A stretch of DNA of 64,000 nt from Chryseobacterium wanjuense (GTDB lineage: Bacteria; Bacteroidota; Bacteroidia; Flavobacteriales; Weeksellaceae), in contig NZ_FOIU01000001.1 of NCBI RefSeq assembly GCF_900111495.1, positions 124,001 to 188,000 on the forward strand, written 5' to 3'. Both the position numbers and the translations under genes were made by a program. A model generated the notes under the pieces. It saw only the letters and a program-made list of their open reading frames with translations, was not told the DNA's origin and made no database searches. Within the stretch, counting starts at the first letter, position 1. Every line of letters begins with the position of its first letter. Below, piece after piece: positions 18,245 through 27,000 of the stretch.

Positions 18245-19879
18245 CTATTTATATGAATTGTTGATAGAATTGATTACTTTTTCCGCTTCTTTTTTCTCTT
18301 CAGTGTTCAATTTTTTCCAGATAAATCCTTTTTTGATATTTTTTTCGTCAATCAGCTGTGGAAAGATGTTGGCTTTTATATCTTCAAAAATAAAACTTTC
18401 GGAAATAGCCGGAAGCTGGGTATCAAAATTATAAGGATATTTTTTTGAAACATTAAACTTTAGATTACCGATTTTATAAGATTGAAACTTATTATAATCG
18501 TAAGTTGATGGTTTGTAAAACTGTTCTTTTTCAAATTTCCCCATGAAATTTCCGAGCTTAAAACTAGGTAAATAAGTTTGAAGAATATTCGGTAAAGTAA
18601 GAAACCCAATGAAAATTATACTTAAAGCAGAAAATATAACAAGTGATTTTTTTTGATTAAAATAATTAATAAAAATTACAAAGAAAATCACGAAAAATAC
18701 ATCGATGAAGAATCTGTATTGAGCAGAAAATAATAGAACTAAAATACTTTTAATCAGAATTGAAATGCAGATTAAACTGATGATTTTATTCTTTTTAATG
18801 AAAGTGAAAACGATAAAAAATAATAAACTGAAAATGAAAAGGATATTGATTTTTGCCTTAATTCCATCTAAAAACAGCCAGTTTTTAATATAATCAAAAC
18901 CGGAAAACTTTTGAATTTCCTCGTAAGAATACTGCATATCATACGTCTTTTGAATGGCGTATTGAGAAGAAATTTTCAAAACTTCAGGATTTGGTTTCCA
19001 ACGAACTCCCAAATCTCCAATTGATACCGGAAAAACAGGGTAGCCGAAAGCGTAAATATTTTTAATGAAAAATAACAAGAGGATTACAATTCCGGGGATT
19101 AAATTTTTAATATTTGATTTAATAATGAAAATAGAGTAGAGGAAACTTACTATCGGAAGCCAGATCATTGTAGGTTTCATGGCAAAAACAAAAACCGAGA
19201 AGGCGAATAGGAGAGAAGTATTTTTATTTTCTTTTACAATTTCATTTAAAATAATTAATGAAAAAATGATTACCGGTAAATCTGGACTTGGAGATTGAGA
19301 AAATAATAATAAAACCGGAACAAAGCACAACTGGATCCAGCTTTTCTTTTCTATTATATATAAGGTATAAATTATTAATAAAATTGAATTGATTCTTAAA
19401 AACGGATCGGAGAAATTTGAAAATCCCGCCTGAAAGATATGCCATACCGACATCTGCCCTAAAGTAAGATCGAGATTTGAAATGCCTTTGATAAGCCCAA
19501 ATTCCGTCAGCCATTTTATAGAAGGAACATAATATCCAAAATGGTCTAATATATAAGGATAGAAAGATCCGCAAAATAAAATAATTAATGAAACGATTGA
19601 AATGAGCGAATAATCTTTTTTTGAAAATCCGTAAAATTCCAGATATAATTTATCCTTAAAAAAATAAATCATTCCTAATAAAACGGTAGGAATTTCTACA
19701 TATATATTTAAAGGAATAAAAAAAGCCAGTACAGTCCAGATCAAACTGATTCCCAGAATTCCGGATATAATTTTTCCTGCAATTCCTCCCAGTAAAGAAC
19801 CGAAGAGATTCTCCATGATTTTCCCGAAACCCATTAAGGTTGGAACAATGATAAAGGTAGAAAGCAGAATAAAAACCAT
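18245..19879 (-). CDS. Polytopic inner-membrane protein, possibly GT-C glycosyltransferase-like
   Basis: A protein of about 544 residues with roughly 12-14 hydrophobic segments. It has a luminal-type loop after an early transmembrane pair (PYILDHFGYYVPSIKWLTEFG), and a soluble C-terminal tail rich in Lys, Asn and Phe. The pattern resembles GT-C sugar or lipid transferases and the 'LIC_10190' type membrane proteins of Bacteroidota, but I cannot name catalytic residues with confidence. The frame reaches back to an ATG at 19906, which would lie inside the terminator hairpin of the upstream lipoprotein gene. I therefore choose the ATG at 19879 (MVFILLSTF). Confidence 0.65.
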   Translation of the reverse strand: MVFILLSTFIIVPTLMGFGKIMENLFGSLLGGIAGKIISGILGISLIWTVLAFFIPLNIYVEIPTVLLGMIYFFKDKLYLEFYGFSKKDYSLISIVSLIILFCGSFYPYILDHFGYYVPSIKWLTEFGLIKGISNLDLTLGQMSVWHIFQAGFSNFSDPFLRINSILLIIYTLYIIEKKSWIQLCFVPVLLLFSQSPSPDLPVIIFSLIILNEIVKENKNTSLLFAFSVFVFAMKPTMIWLPIVSFLYSIFIIKSNIKNLIPGIVILLLFFIKNIYAFGYPVFPVSIGDLGVRWKPNPEVLKISSQYAIQKTYDMQYSYEEIQKFSGFDYIKNWLFLDGIKAKINILFIFSLLFFIVFTFIKKNKIISLICISILIKSILVLLFSAQYRFFIDVFFVIFFVIFINYFNQKKSLVIFSALSIIFIGFLTLPNILQTYLPSFKLGNFMGKFEKEQFYKPSTYDYNKFQSYKIGNLKFNVSKKYPYNFDTQLPAISESFIFEDIKANIFPQLIDEKNIKKGFIWKKLNTEEKKEAEKVINSINNSYK

Positions 19880-19880
19880 A

Positions 19881-19911
19881 AAAAAAGATTGCCTAAAAAT
19901 AAGCAATCTTT
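19881..19911 (-). terminator. Intrinsic terminator after the glycine-zipper lipoprotein gene
   Basis: Stem AAAGATTGC / GCAATCTTT with a 10-base loop. Read on the minus strand it is followed by a run of T. It separates the lipoprotein gene from the membrane-protein gene. Confidence 0.8.
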
Positions 19912-19933
19912 CTTTGTTATCGTGAAAATAATA

Positions 19934-20482
19934 TTATCTAGGCTGTACACGGCCGTCTTTTCTATCTCCGGCTCTACCGATTGTATACCCGGTTGCACCA
20001 CCGATCACACCGCCGATTACTGCACCCAGACCTCTGTTTTTCTTAGCAATAATAGCACCCGCAGCAGCACCACCTACTGTACCGATAATAGTACCTTTGG
20101 CTGCTTTACTCATCCCTTTTTTCTGGGTTGTAGTGGTACCCTGTGAAGCGGAGCTTCCGTTATTTGCATAAGTTCCGTTTCCAGAGCTTTGGCTAGGTCT
20201 GTCTCTATATACAGTATGTGTTTCTCTTATTACTTCAGGTCTTGAATTATTAGCGGCAGCGGTTTTAGCTTTCTGAGCTTCTACAGTACTATCTGCTTTT
20301 TTCTGAGCCTCATAGGCCATTTTCTCTTTCTCGATCGCTAACTTTTGCTTTTCAATTTCAAGCTGTCTCATTTGGAATTCAACTTTTTGTTGTTCCAGAG
20401 ACTTTTCAGCTACCTGATCATCTTTTTTACAGGCTGTCAATAAAAATACGGACAATAAACCTGTTAGCACTATACTTTTCAT
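19934..20482 (-). CDS. Lipoprotein with coiled coil and glycine-zipper domain
   Basis: A 182-residue lipoprotein. The lipobox ends at C18 (VFLLTAC). A charged helix of about 50 residues (residues 27-75, LEIEKQKLAIEKEKMAYEAQKK) predicts a coiled coil. A Ser/Thr/Asn-rich linker follows. The C-terminus is a glycine zipper (AAKGTIIGTVGGAAAGAIIAKK ... VIGGVIGGATGYTIG), as in SlyB/YMGG-type envelope proteins that insert in or lie on membranes. Its role is probably structural in the envelope. It has its own terminator. Confidence 0.85.
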   Translation of the reverse strand: MKSIVLTGLLSVFLLTACKKDDQVAEKSLEQQKVEFQMRQLEIEKQKLAIEKEKMAYEAQKKADSTVEAQKAKTAAANNSRPEVIRETHTVYRDRPSQSSGNGTYANNGSSASQGTTTTQKKGMSKAAKGTIIGTVGGAAAGAIIAKKNRGLGAVIGGVIGGATGYTIGRAGDRKDGRVQPR

Positions 20483-20689
20483 AATTCAAATTTTAATAAG
20501 GATGTTCAAAGCCAAAACGAACTTTGATTCTTTATTATTTTCAATTATGAAGCCAAGTTTTAGTTAAGTAATGTTAAAAAAATCGAAAAAATCTTAAAAT
20601 GTTGATTTTGTTGTCCTTTAAATAAGGTTTCAAAATGAATTTTTATCAATAGTAAAGTGTATTAAATGTAATCTTTCGTTAATTTTCTC

Positions 20690-20723
20690 TTTGTACTGAA
20701 TTAATATAGATTCGTTATTTTTG
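20690..20723 (+). promoter_or_regulatory. Flavobacterial promoter for the lipoprotein at 20744
   Basis: TTTG at 20690-20693, a 22-base spacer, then TATTTTTG at 20716-20723. The start codon follows 20 bases later, giving a short leader. Confidence 0.65.
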
Positions 20724-20743
20724 ATATACCAAATTACAGTATC

Positions 20744-21190
20744 ATGAAAAAATTTACAGTAAAAGCTTTGCTTTTTGCAGGGCTTATAAGTGTCGTTGCC
20801 TCATGCTCGTCAAATGATGATTTGATCGTCAGTGATGCGCAGAGAGAACGGTTGAACTCTAAGGAAGTTTCCAAAACGAAAACATATCAGATCCGTTACG
20901 GACTTCTTTCTCAAAGTGGTGTAAAAATCCTTTCGGGAAGCTATGATGTGGGAAGTTTTGTGGCGACCAACACGGCTACCGGAGAAACTTTTGAAACTTA
21001 TGCTGGTGGAGGATTTCAATCACTACCGAAATATTATGATGGTGTTCCGGCCGGAACGTATACTTTTTCGGCGATGCAGGGACAGGGAGGCTGGGTAGGA
21101 TACGGCTCTGTGACGGGAGTTGTTTCTGATAGCCAGGTAGATGCAGATGGATATATTACGGTGTACATTCCTATTGTTTGGGAAGAATAA
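20744..21190 (+). CDS. Small lipoprotein of unknown function
   Basis: A 148-residue predicted lipoprotein with lipobox cysteine C21 (SVVASC) followed by Ser-Ser-Asn-Asp-Asp. The mature part begins with a short charged segment, then a beta-rich region with aromatic and glycine residues (FVATNTATGETFETYAGGG, VPAGTYTFSAMQGQGGW). It ends in IPIVWEE. The VPAGTYTFS phrase recalls Ig-like carbohydrate- or surface-binding domains, but I recognise no family. It has its own promoter. Confidence 0.7.
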   Translation: MKKFTVKALLFAGLISVVASCSSNDDLIVSDAQRERLNSKEVSKTKTYQIRYGLLSQSGVKILSGSYDVGSFVATNTATGETFETYAGGGFQSLPKYYDGVPAGTYTFSAMQGQGGWVGYGSVTGVVSDSQVDADGYITVYIPIVWEE

Positions 21191-21331
21191 TGAAATTCAC
21201 TTTTATTCCATAAGTATAGTTTTTAATTCATTAGAATAGATTTTAACTGAAACTATTCGTTAATATTTTGTTCATTTATATTAAAATAAATGTTAAATTT
21301 AAAAACCTAAAAAAAAACTGAGAACTCTATT

Positions 21332-21502
21332 ATGGAAAATTTTGACTTTTCACTTATTTTAACGTTAACTATTTTGTTTATTTCATTAATGCTTGCTATC
21401 TTTGGGCTCTACCAAATTCTCAGAAAGAGAAGTTATAGATCAGGCTTTTTATATTACAATGATTCTTTGCAGTGGAGAAGATATTGTAAAAAGAAAATAT
21501 AG
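21332..21502 (+). CDS. Small single-pass membrane protein (56 residues)
   Basis: ATG at 21332 opens a 56-codon frame ending at TAG 21500-21502. Residues 7-27 are hydrophobic (SLILTLTILFISLMLAIFGL). They are followed by a strongly basic, aromatic tail (QILRKRSYRSG, YYNDSLQWRRYCKKKI). This looks like an N-out, C-in small membrane protein with a positive inner end. I recognise no family. It could be a chance frame, but the hydrophobic-then-basic pattern is orderly. Confidence 0.45.
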   Translation: MENFDFSLILTLTILFISLMLAIFGLYQILRKRSYRSGFLYYNDSLQWRRYCKKKI

Positions 21503-21547
21503 TAGCTGCTAAAGCTATGTACAAGTTCTGTTCAGAACACTCTGAAT

Positions 21548-21606
21548 AGATTTTTTTCATCATTTGTGTTTTTACGGCCTCCTGAAAAGGGGGCTATTTT
21601 TGTGCC
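21548..21606 (+). ncRNA. Possible short RNA or leader with terminator-like hairpin (unit 4)
   Basis: A T-rich segment containing TTTCATCATTTGTG (21551-21573) is followed by a 7-bp hairpin GCCTCCT-GAAA-AGGGGGC and a T run. The same 23-base T-rich segment precedes another hairpin at 28883-28940. A perfect 6-bp hairpin GTTCTG-TT-CAGAAC lies upstream at about 21525-21538. I see no good -7 element. Confidence 0.4.
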
Positions 21607-21706
21607 CTGAAAAAACTTCGGCTTTATGATTCTGCTCATAGTATTCATCACTGTTAAGTGCTTAATTTTAAGCAGATAAAAAAAATAAACGCCCAAAAGT
21701 ATTTTT

Positions 21707-21967
21707 ATGAAAAAATTAGTCTTATTAATAATCGGATTAGGATTTTTTGCAGTAAGCTGTAAGAAACAGGAAACACAGGTTGATAACAATACTGTGAATG
21801 ATTCTATGACAACAGCCAATTCCGTAAGCCCGATGGATACTACGGCAAGTGTTCGGGACAGCAGTATGAACCAGAACAATCAGAACCCTAATCAGACAAC
21901 GGGAACAAGTACAAACAGAACTACAGTTACCCCTTCGGGAGCTGTAAGTACAGATTCTGCAAGATAG
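21707..21967 (+). CDS. Small Ser/Thr/Asn-rich lipoprotein
   Basis: An 86-residue lipoprotein with the lipobox cysteine at C18 (GFFAVSC) followed by KK. The mature part is low-complexity, rich in Asn, Gln, Ser, Thr and Asp (NQNNQNPNQTTGTSTNR), with no hydrophobic core and probably unfolded. Such proteins are frequent in Flavobacteria and have no known role. It is convergent with the glycosyltransferase gene, with a shared terminator between. Confidence 0.7.
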   Translation: MKKLVLLIIGLGFFAVSCKKQETQVDNNTVNDSMTTANSVSPMDTTASVRDSSMNQNNQNPNQTTGTSTNRTTVTPSGAVSTDSAR

Positions 21968-21999
21968 TACACTTTTTTAGACCCCATACTTTTTTTAAA

Positions 22000-22030
22000 A
22001 AAACTCCTCAATTTGAGGAGTTTTCTTTTT
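22000..22030. terminator. Bidirectional intrinsic terminator
   Basis: The stem AAAACTCCTCA / TGAGGAGTTTT has a very short loop and T-rich runs on both sides. It serves the lipoprotein on plus and the glycosyltransferase on minus. Confidence 0.9.
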
Positions 22031-22036
22031 ATCAAT

Positions 22037-22894
22037 TTAAATATTAAGTGTTGCTTTGATTTTGTTCATCAGCCTGTAAGGAATTTTAGTCTGATAATCG
22101 AGGAGGTTATAAATTTCCTGAGAATTGGTATAGTGAACAGGAACATTTTTATTCTGAATTTTTGTGATGCCTCTTCTCTTCATGGCTTCGTGGATTACTT
22201 TTGCAAAAGAATCTTTAGCACTTTGCTTTGATCTCTGCTGAGAAATCCCGTTGGAATGAAGTCTGTATTTGTATAAAACTTCTTCAATAAATTTTGCATC
22301 ACCTTTTTCCAGAAGCTTAAGGTAAAGATCCTGATCTACAGCATTTTTCAACTCAGGATTGATTCCTGACGTCTGCAGATAAGCTTCTCTTTTGAAAACA
22401 AAAAATGCAGAAAGTTGAATAGGAGTATTAAAAAAATATTTATCGTTGTGTATCTGCTTGATTTTAGAAAATATCTCTTTCGGATTAAGCTTTTCATCAC
22501 AAAATACCAATTGTGAATATACTGCTATAATCTTATTATGCTTATTAAATTCATCTATTGCGCATTCAAGAGAATAATAAAAAAGGGCATCGTCGGGATC
22601 CAGATAAGCACAGAAATCTCCGGTAGCCAAGTCTGCACATTTTCTTTTTGTATATCCGCAGCCTTTGTTGATGTCATTTTTATATAATTTAAAACGATCA
22701 TCATTTTTTATTATTTCCTCAATAATTTGTACAGAATCATCTGTTGAACAATCATCTACAATAATTACTTCCCAATTCTCGTAGCTTTGTGAAATAATTG
22801 ATTCATAACAATCTCTAAAATATTTGCCATTGTTATAATTTGCGATTAGTATGGATGCTTTATTCACTTGTTGTTGATTTAGACTATTAAACAA
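22037..22894 (-). CDS. Family 2 glycosyltransferase
   Basis: A 285-residue cytoplasmic GT-A enzyme transferring a sugar from a nucleotide sugar. Residues about 14-110 are the nucleotide-binding half (ASILIANYNNGKYFRDCYESI, VIIVDDCSTDDS, YLDPDDAL as the DxD metal site). AVDQDLYLKLLEKG is the catalytic-base and acceptor region. The gene is isolated, without neighbouring polysaccharide genes, so the acceptor is unknown. About 1.1 kb of AT-rich DNA with only one small frame lies upstream. Confidence 0.9.
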   Translation of the reverse strand: MFNSLNQQQVNKASILIANYNNGKYFRDCYESIISQSYENWEVIIVDDCSTDDSVQIIEEIIKNDDRFKLYKNDINKGCGYTKRKCADLATGDFCAYLDPDDALFYYSLECAIDEFNKHNKIIAVYSQLVFCDEKLNPKEIFSKIKQIHNDKYFFNTPIQLSAFFVFKREAYLQTSGINPELKNAVDQDLYLKLLEKGDAKFIEEVLYKYRLHSNGISQQRSKQSAKDSFAKVIHEAMKRRGITKIQNKNVPVHYTNSQEIYNLLDYQTKIPYRLMNKIKATLNI

Positions 22895-23431
22895 AGTTAT
22901 TTAACATAATCTTAAAAAAATATGACTTAGATCATGTTGTATTTTAATAAAAATGTGTATTTTATAGAATAATTTCCTTAATACACCTCTAATAAAGATT
23001 GTTTGTAATCTATTATTAGTCAATTGCTTAAAATTAATTTCATTCTATGGTGAATAATTGTTTTATTGAAAATAATAAAGCATTATTATTCCATTTTGAA
23101 TAAAAATTAATATGCAGTTTTATAAGTGAAGTGAATTTGGTCTGTGATCCCAGAACAGGTACCAAATATTGAAGTGTATAACAAATATAGAATTTGTAGT
23201 TTGGATATTTTCAAATAAATCATAGATAAAATGATTATTAAATATATATATAATAAATGAAGCTTAATGGTGTTGTATTTAATTCGTAAATAATTATTGT
23301 TTTACTTGATTTTAATTGAAGGAATAGATTGTATTTAACAAGGTTTTATTGAAAAATATTGTATATTTTAAAAATAATTTAATTTTGGATCGATTTATTT
23401 TTTATATTTATAAAAATAAAAATTCATTATT
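22895..23431. other. AT-rich gene-free stretch
   Basis: About 540 bases of extreme A/T content. No frame of worth and no clear terminator or repeat unit. It lies upstream of the glycosyltransferase on minus and before the 44-residue frame on plus. Confidence 0.5.
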
Positions 23432-23566
23432 ATGATATTAGCTGTGGAATCTGCAAGTAGTAAAGCTTATGAATTGGATTTGGCACAGCAAATTCTAGTA
23501 GTTGGAGTAGTTGTTTTGGTAGGGCTTTTAGGATTTGCTTTTATAAATAGCTGGAACAAAAGGTAA
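23432..23566 (+). CDS. Very small single-pass membrane protein (44 residues)
   Basis: ATG at 23432 opens a 44-codon frame ending TAA at 23564-23566. A polar N-terminus (MILAVESASSKAYELDLAQQ) is followed by one clean transmembrane segment (ILVVGVVVLVGLLGFAFI, residues 21-38) and a short basic end (NSWNKR). Local GC content rises inside the frame compared with the A/T-rich surroundings, which supports a real gene. I recognise no family. Confidence 0.5.
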   Translation: MILAVESASSKAYELDLAQQILVVGVVVLVGLLGFAFINSWNKR

Positions 23567-24052
23567 ATTTTATTTACTCTGATTCATTTCAAAATTTTTC
23601 TAAGTACTAAAACATCTTTTACATTATTAAAAATGTGAAACACTGCCCCATGTTTTAAAATATTATAGGATTTGATTTTTTTTTTAATATTAAATAAGAT
23701 TAAAAAATACCATTTTCTCACAATTAATAAGACGGCATAAAAGCATGTGTAATTTTCCTGAAATTGTATTAAAAAATATTAAATTAAAAGTTTCAAGGAT
23801 GTTAAATGTGATATTATTTATTAAATCAAGAACCTTCTATTCATGATAGATTGTGATTGTTTTTCTTCCAACTCCATATTCAGATAATAAAATTAAATAC
23901 TAAACGTTTGTTTTAAGTATGTATAAGCTGATGTTTCAATATATTCTGATTTTAAAAATTTAACAAAAATTCTGTAAAAAACATTGCAATTTATACTATA
24001 TATTATCTAAAAACGAATTAGATTTGCACGGATTAATATTAAATGATAACTT
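23567..24052. other. AT-rich intergenic region upstream of the large surface protein
   Basis: About 490 bases with no supported gene. Near the end TAGATTTG at 24019-24026 fits the -7 element TAnnTTTG for the surface-protein gene that starts 27 bases later. No -33 TTG is at the normal distance. Confidence 0.5.
24019..24026 (+). promoter_or_regulatory. -7 element of the large surface-protein gene
   Basis: TAGATTTG followed by C matches TAnnTTTGC. Transcription would start about 20 bases before the ATG at 24053. Confidence 0.5.
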
Positions 24053-27000
24053 ATGAAGAAATTTTATACTTTCTTAGTACTTCTTCTGTGTTTGATAAAC
24101 CTTGGCGCCATACCGGATGTCTATGGTCAAACACCTGCTACGTTACCGTATTCACAAGACTTTAACACTGCGAATGATTTCACGCTTCTAAACGGAACTC
24201 AGACCAATAAGTGGGTTTATGGTGCTTTTACGGGGAATACAGGCAGCTCGATTTATGTCTCTAATGACAATGGAGCTTCTAATGCGTATACCAATACTAC
24301 AACAAGTACTGTTCAGGCCTATAGAGATTTTACGATTCCTGCGGGATCTACGATCGCCAATTTCTCTTTCGACTGGAAAAGTGGGGGAGAATCTACCTGG
24401 GATTATGTAAGAGTATGGGTTGTGCCTGCTACTTTTACACCTACTGTGGGAACTCAAATCGGAGCAGGAGCTGGAAGAACGCAGCTTGCACAGCTTAATT
24501 TGCAGTCTACATGGCAGACTTTCAGTTTGGTGAATTTAAATGTAAGCGCATATGCAGGAAGCACCATGCGTCTTGTTTTTGAATGGAGAAATGATGACAG
24601 TGCTGGTATACAGCCAGCTGTAGCAATTGATAATGTTAATTTAAGTATTCCTACATGTATCATGCCTTCAGGAATGGCAACATCTGCGGTAGGAGCTACA
24701 ACAGCTACATTATCTTGGACGGCACCGTCTCCCGTACCAGGAAACGGATATGAATATTATTTAAGCACAACAAATACTGCTCCTACAGCGGCTACAGTAG
24801 GTACTGCAAATGCAGGTACTACAGTAACGCCTACAGTAACGCCTGCTACTACTTATTATTGGTGGGTACGTTCTGTATGTAGCGGAACAGATAAAAGTGT
24901 TTGGGTGGCCGGACCTAGTTTTACAACGACTCAGATTCCTGCTACTGTTCCTTATATTCAAAACTTCTCAACAGGAAATGACCTTCAGCTTAACAATGGA
25001 ACTCAACCCAATAAGTGGTTCTATGGATCTGCAGTTGGAAATCCTGTAAATGCTCTTTATATCTCTAATGATAATGGAGTTTCTAATGCTTATACCATCA
25101 GTTCTTCAAGTGTTGTTCAGGCTTACAGAGATATTATTATCCCTGCCGGAACTACTGATGCTGCATTGGCATTCGACTGGAAGGCAGATGGGGAAAACTC
25201 TTGGGATTATTTAAGAGTTTGGCTTGTTCCAACATCTTTTGTGCCTACTGCGGGAACTCAGATTGCTGCGGGAGGAGGAAGAATTCAGGTTGGTGGTAAT
25301 TTTGGCCAACAAACGACTTGGCAGAATTATCTTAATACAACATTAAACTTAAGCAGTTTTGCAGGACAGACAATGCGTCTTGTATTCGAGTGGAGAAATG
25401 ACGGCAGTGGCGGTACACAACCTCCGGTAGCTATTGATAATATTAATTTATCTATTCCTACTTGTAAAGTACCTTCAGCTTTAGCAGTATCTGCTATTAC
25501 AACAACTTCAGCGACAATCAGCTGGACGGCTCCAACACCTGCTCCTGTAGGCGGATATCAGTATTACCTTTCTACAACCAACACGCCTCCTATTGCTACA
25601 ACAATACCAACAGGAAGCTCGGCTACTACGACGGCTGTTTTATCTCCTTTAACACCGAACACTACTTATTATTTCTGGGTACGTTCTGTGTGTGTGGGAT
25701 CTGACAGAAGCTTCTGGGTTGCGGGACCTAGTTTTACTACTCCGCAAATCCCGACAACAATTCCTTACTATCAGGATTTCTCTACCAATAATGATTTAGG
25801 GTTCACAAGTGGAACTCAGGTAAATAAATGGTTCTATGGCTCTGCAGTTGGAAATCCGGCAAAAGCAATTTATATTTCTAATGATAACGGAACTACAAAT
25901 GCTTATACAACTGGTTCATCAAGTGTTGTACATGCTTACAGAGATATTACAGTGGCTGCAGGAACTACGAATGTTACTTTCTCTTTCGACTGGAAAGCAG
26001 CTGGTGAAAGTTCATGGGATTATCTAAGAGTTTGGTTGGTTCCGGTATCTTTCATGCCTACAGCAGGAACTCAGATTACTGCAGGAGCAGGAAGAATCCA
26101 GGTAGGTGCAAACTACAACCAACAGGATACTTGGCAGTCATACCTTAATGCTACTTTAAATATCAGCAGTTTCGCAGGACAGACTATGCGTCTTGTATTC
26201 GAATGGAGAAATGATGGCGGTGGCGGTACACAACCTCCGGCTGCTGTAGATAATATTAAAATACGTATTTGTAGTACAGCAACTCCTACGGTAACTGTAG
26301 GTACTGTTACGCACAATAGTGCAGTATTGACATGGCCACAAGATAACGGTGGTGCAAACTACACGATCAGATACAGACCTGTCGGTACAACAACTTGGCT
26401 GACTACCAATGTAGCGGCAGCTCCTTTCCCGACAGCGACCAATACAACGACACTTACAAACCTTCAATCTGCAACTCAGTATGAAGTCGAGATTGCTGCA
26501 GTTTGTAATGGTACAACAGGAACGTATTCTCATAATACATTCTTAACAAGATGTGATCCTACACCTCCAAATGTAACGATCAGTAATATTACTACAACAT
26601 CTGCTTTGATTACGTGGGCTCCTCTTGCAGCTAGTTCTCATTACTTTATGAGATACAGAATTGTAGGAAGTGGAAACGCAGGATGGAGTGCAAACATTCC
26701 TTTACCAGCAGCGCCAACAAATACATATTCATTGACGGGCTTAAATGTATACACTACATATGAAGTACAGATTGCCAATATGTGTGATAATGAAACTACT
26801 TTAAATACATGGTCTAATCCTAAAGTATTTACTACAGAGAGAACTTGTGAGATTGCTCCTCCGGGGCTTACCATCACGAACCTTACGCCTACAACGGCAG
26901 TAGTAGTTTGGGATCCTTTCCCTGGTGCGACTTATATCTTAAGATATAGAAAAGTAGGTATTCCGAGCTGGACAAACGTTCCTTCTTCTACGAATACAGT

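Noticed and set aside
19880..19906. ATG at 19906 as start of the polytopic membrane protein
   Set aside because: It lies within the terminator hairpin of the upstream gene; the ATG at 19879 begins a normal hydrophobic N-terminus.
26156..26533. 125-residue minus-strand Cys/Arg-rich frame in the surface-protein gene
   Set aside because: Antisense of the Thr-rich Fn3 repeats; such frames arise from codon bias of the true gene.
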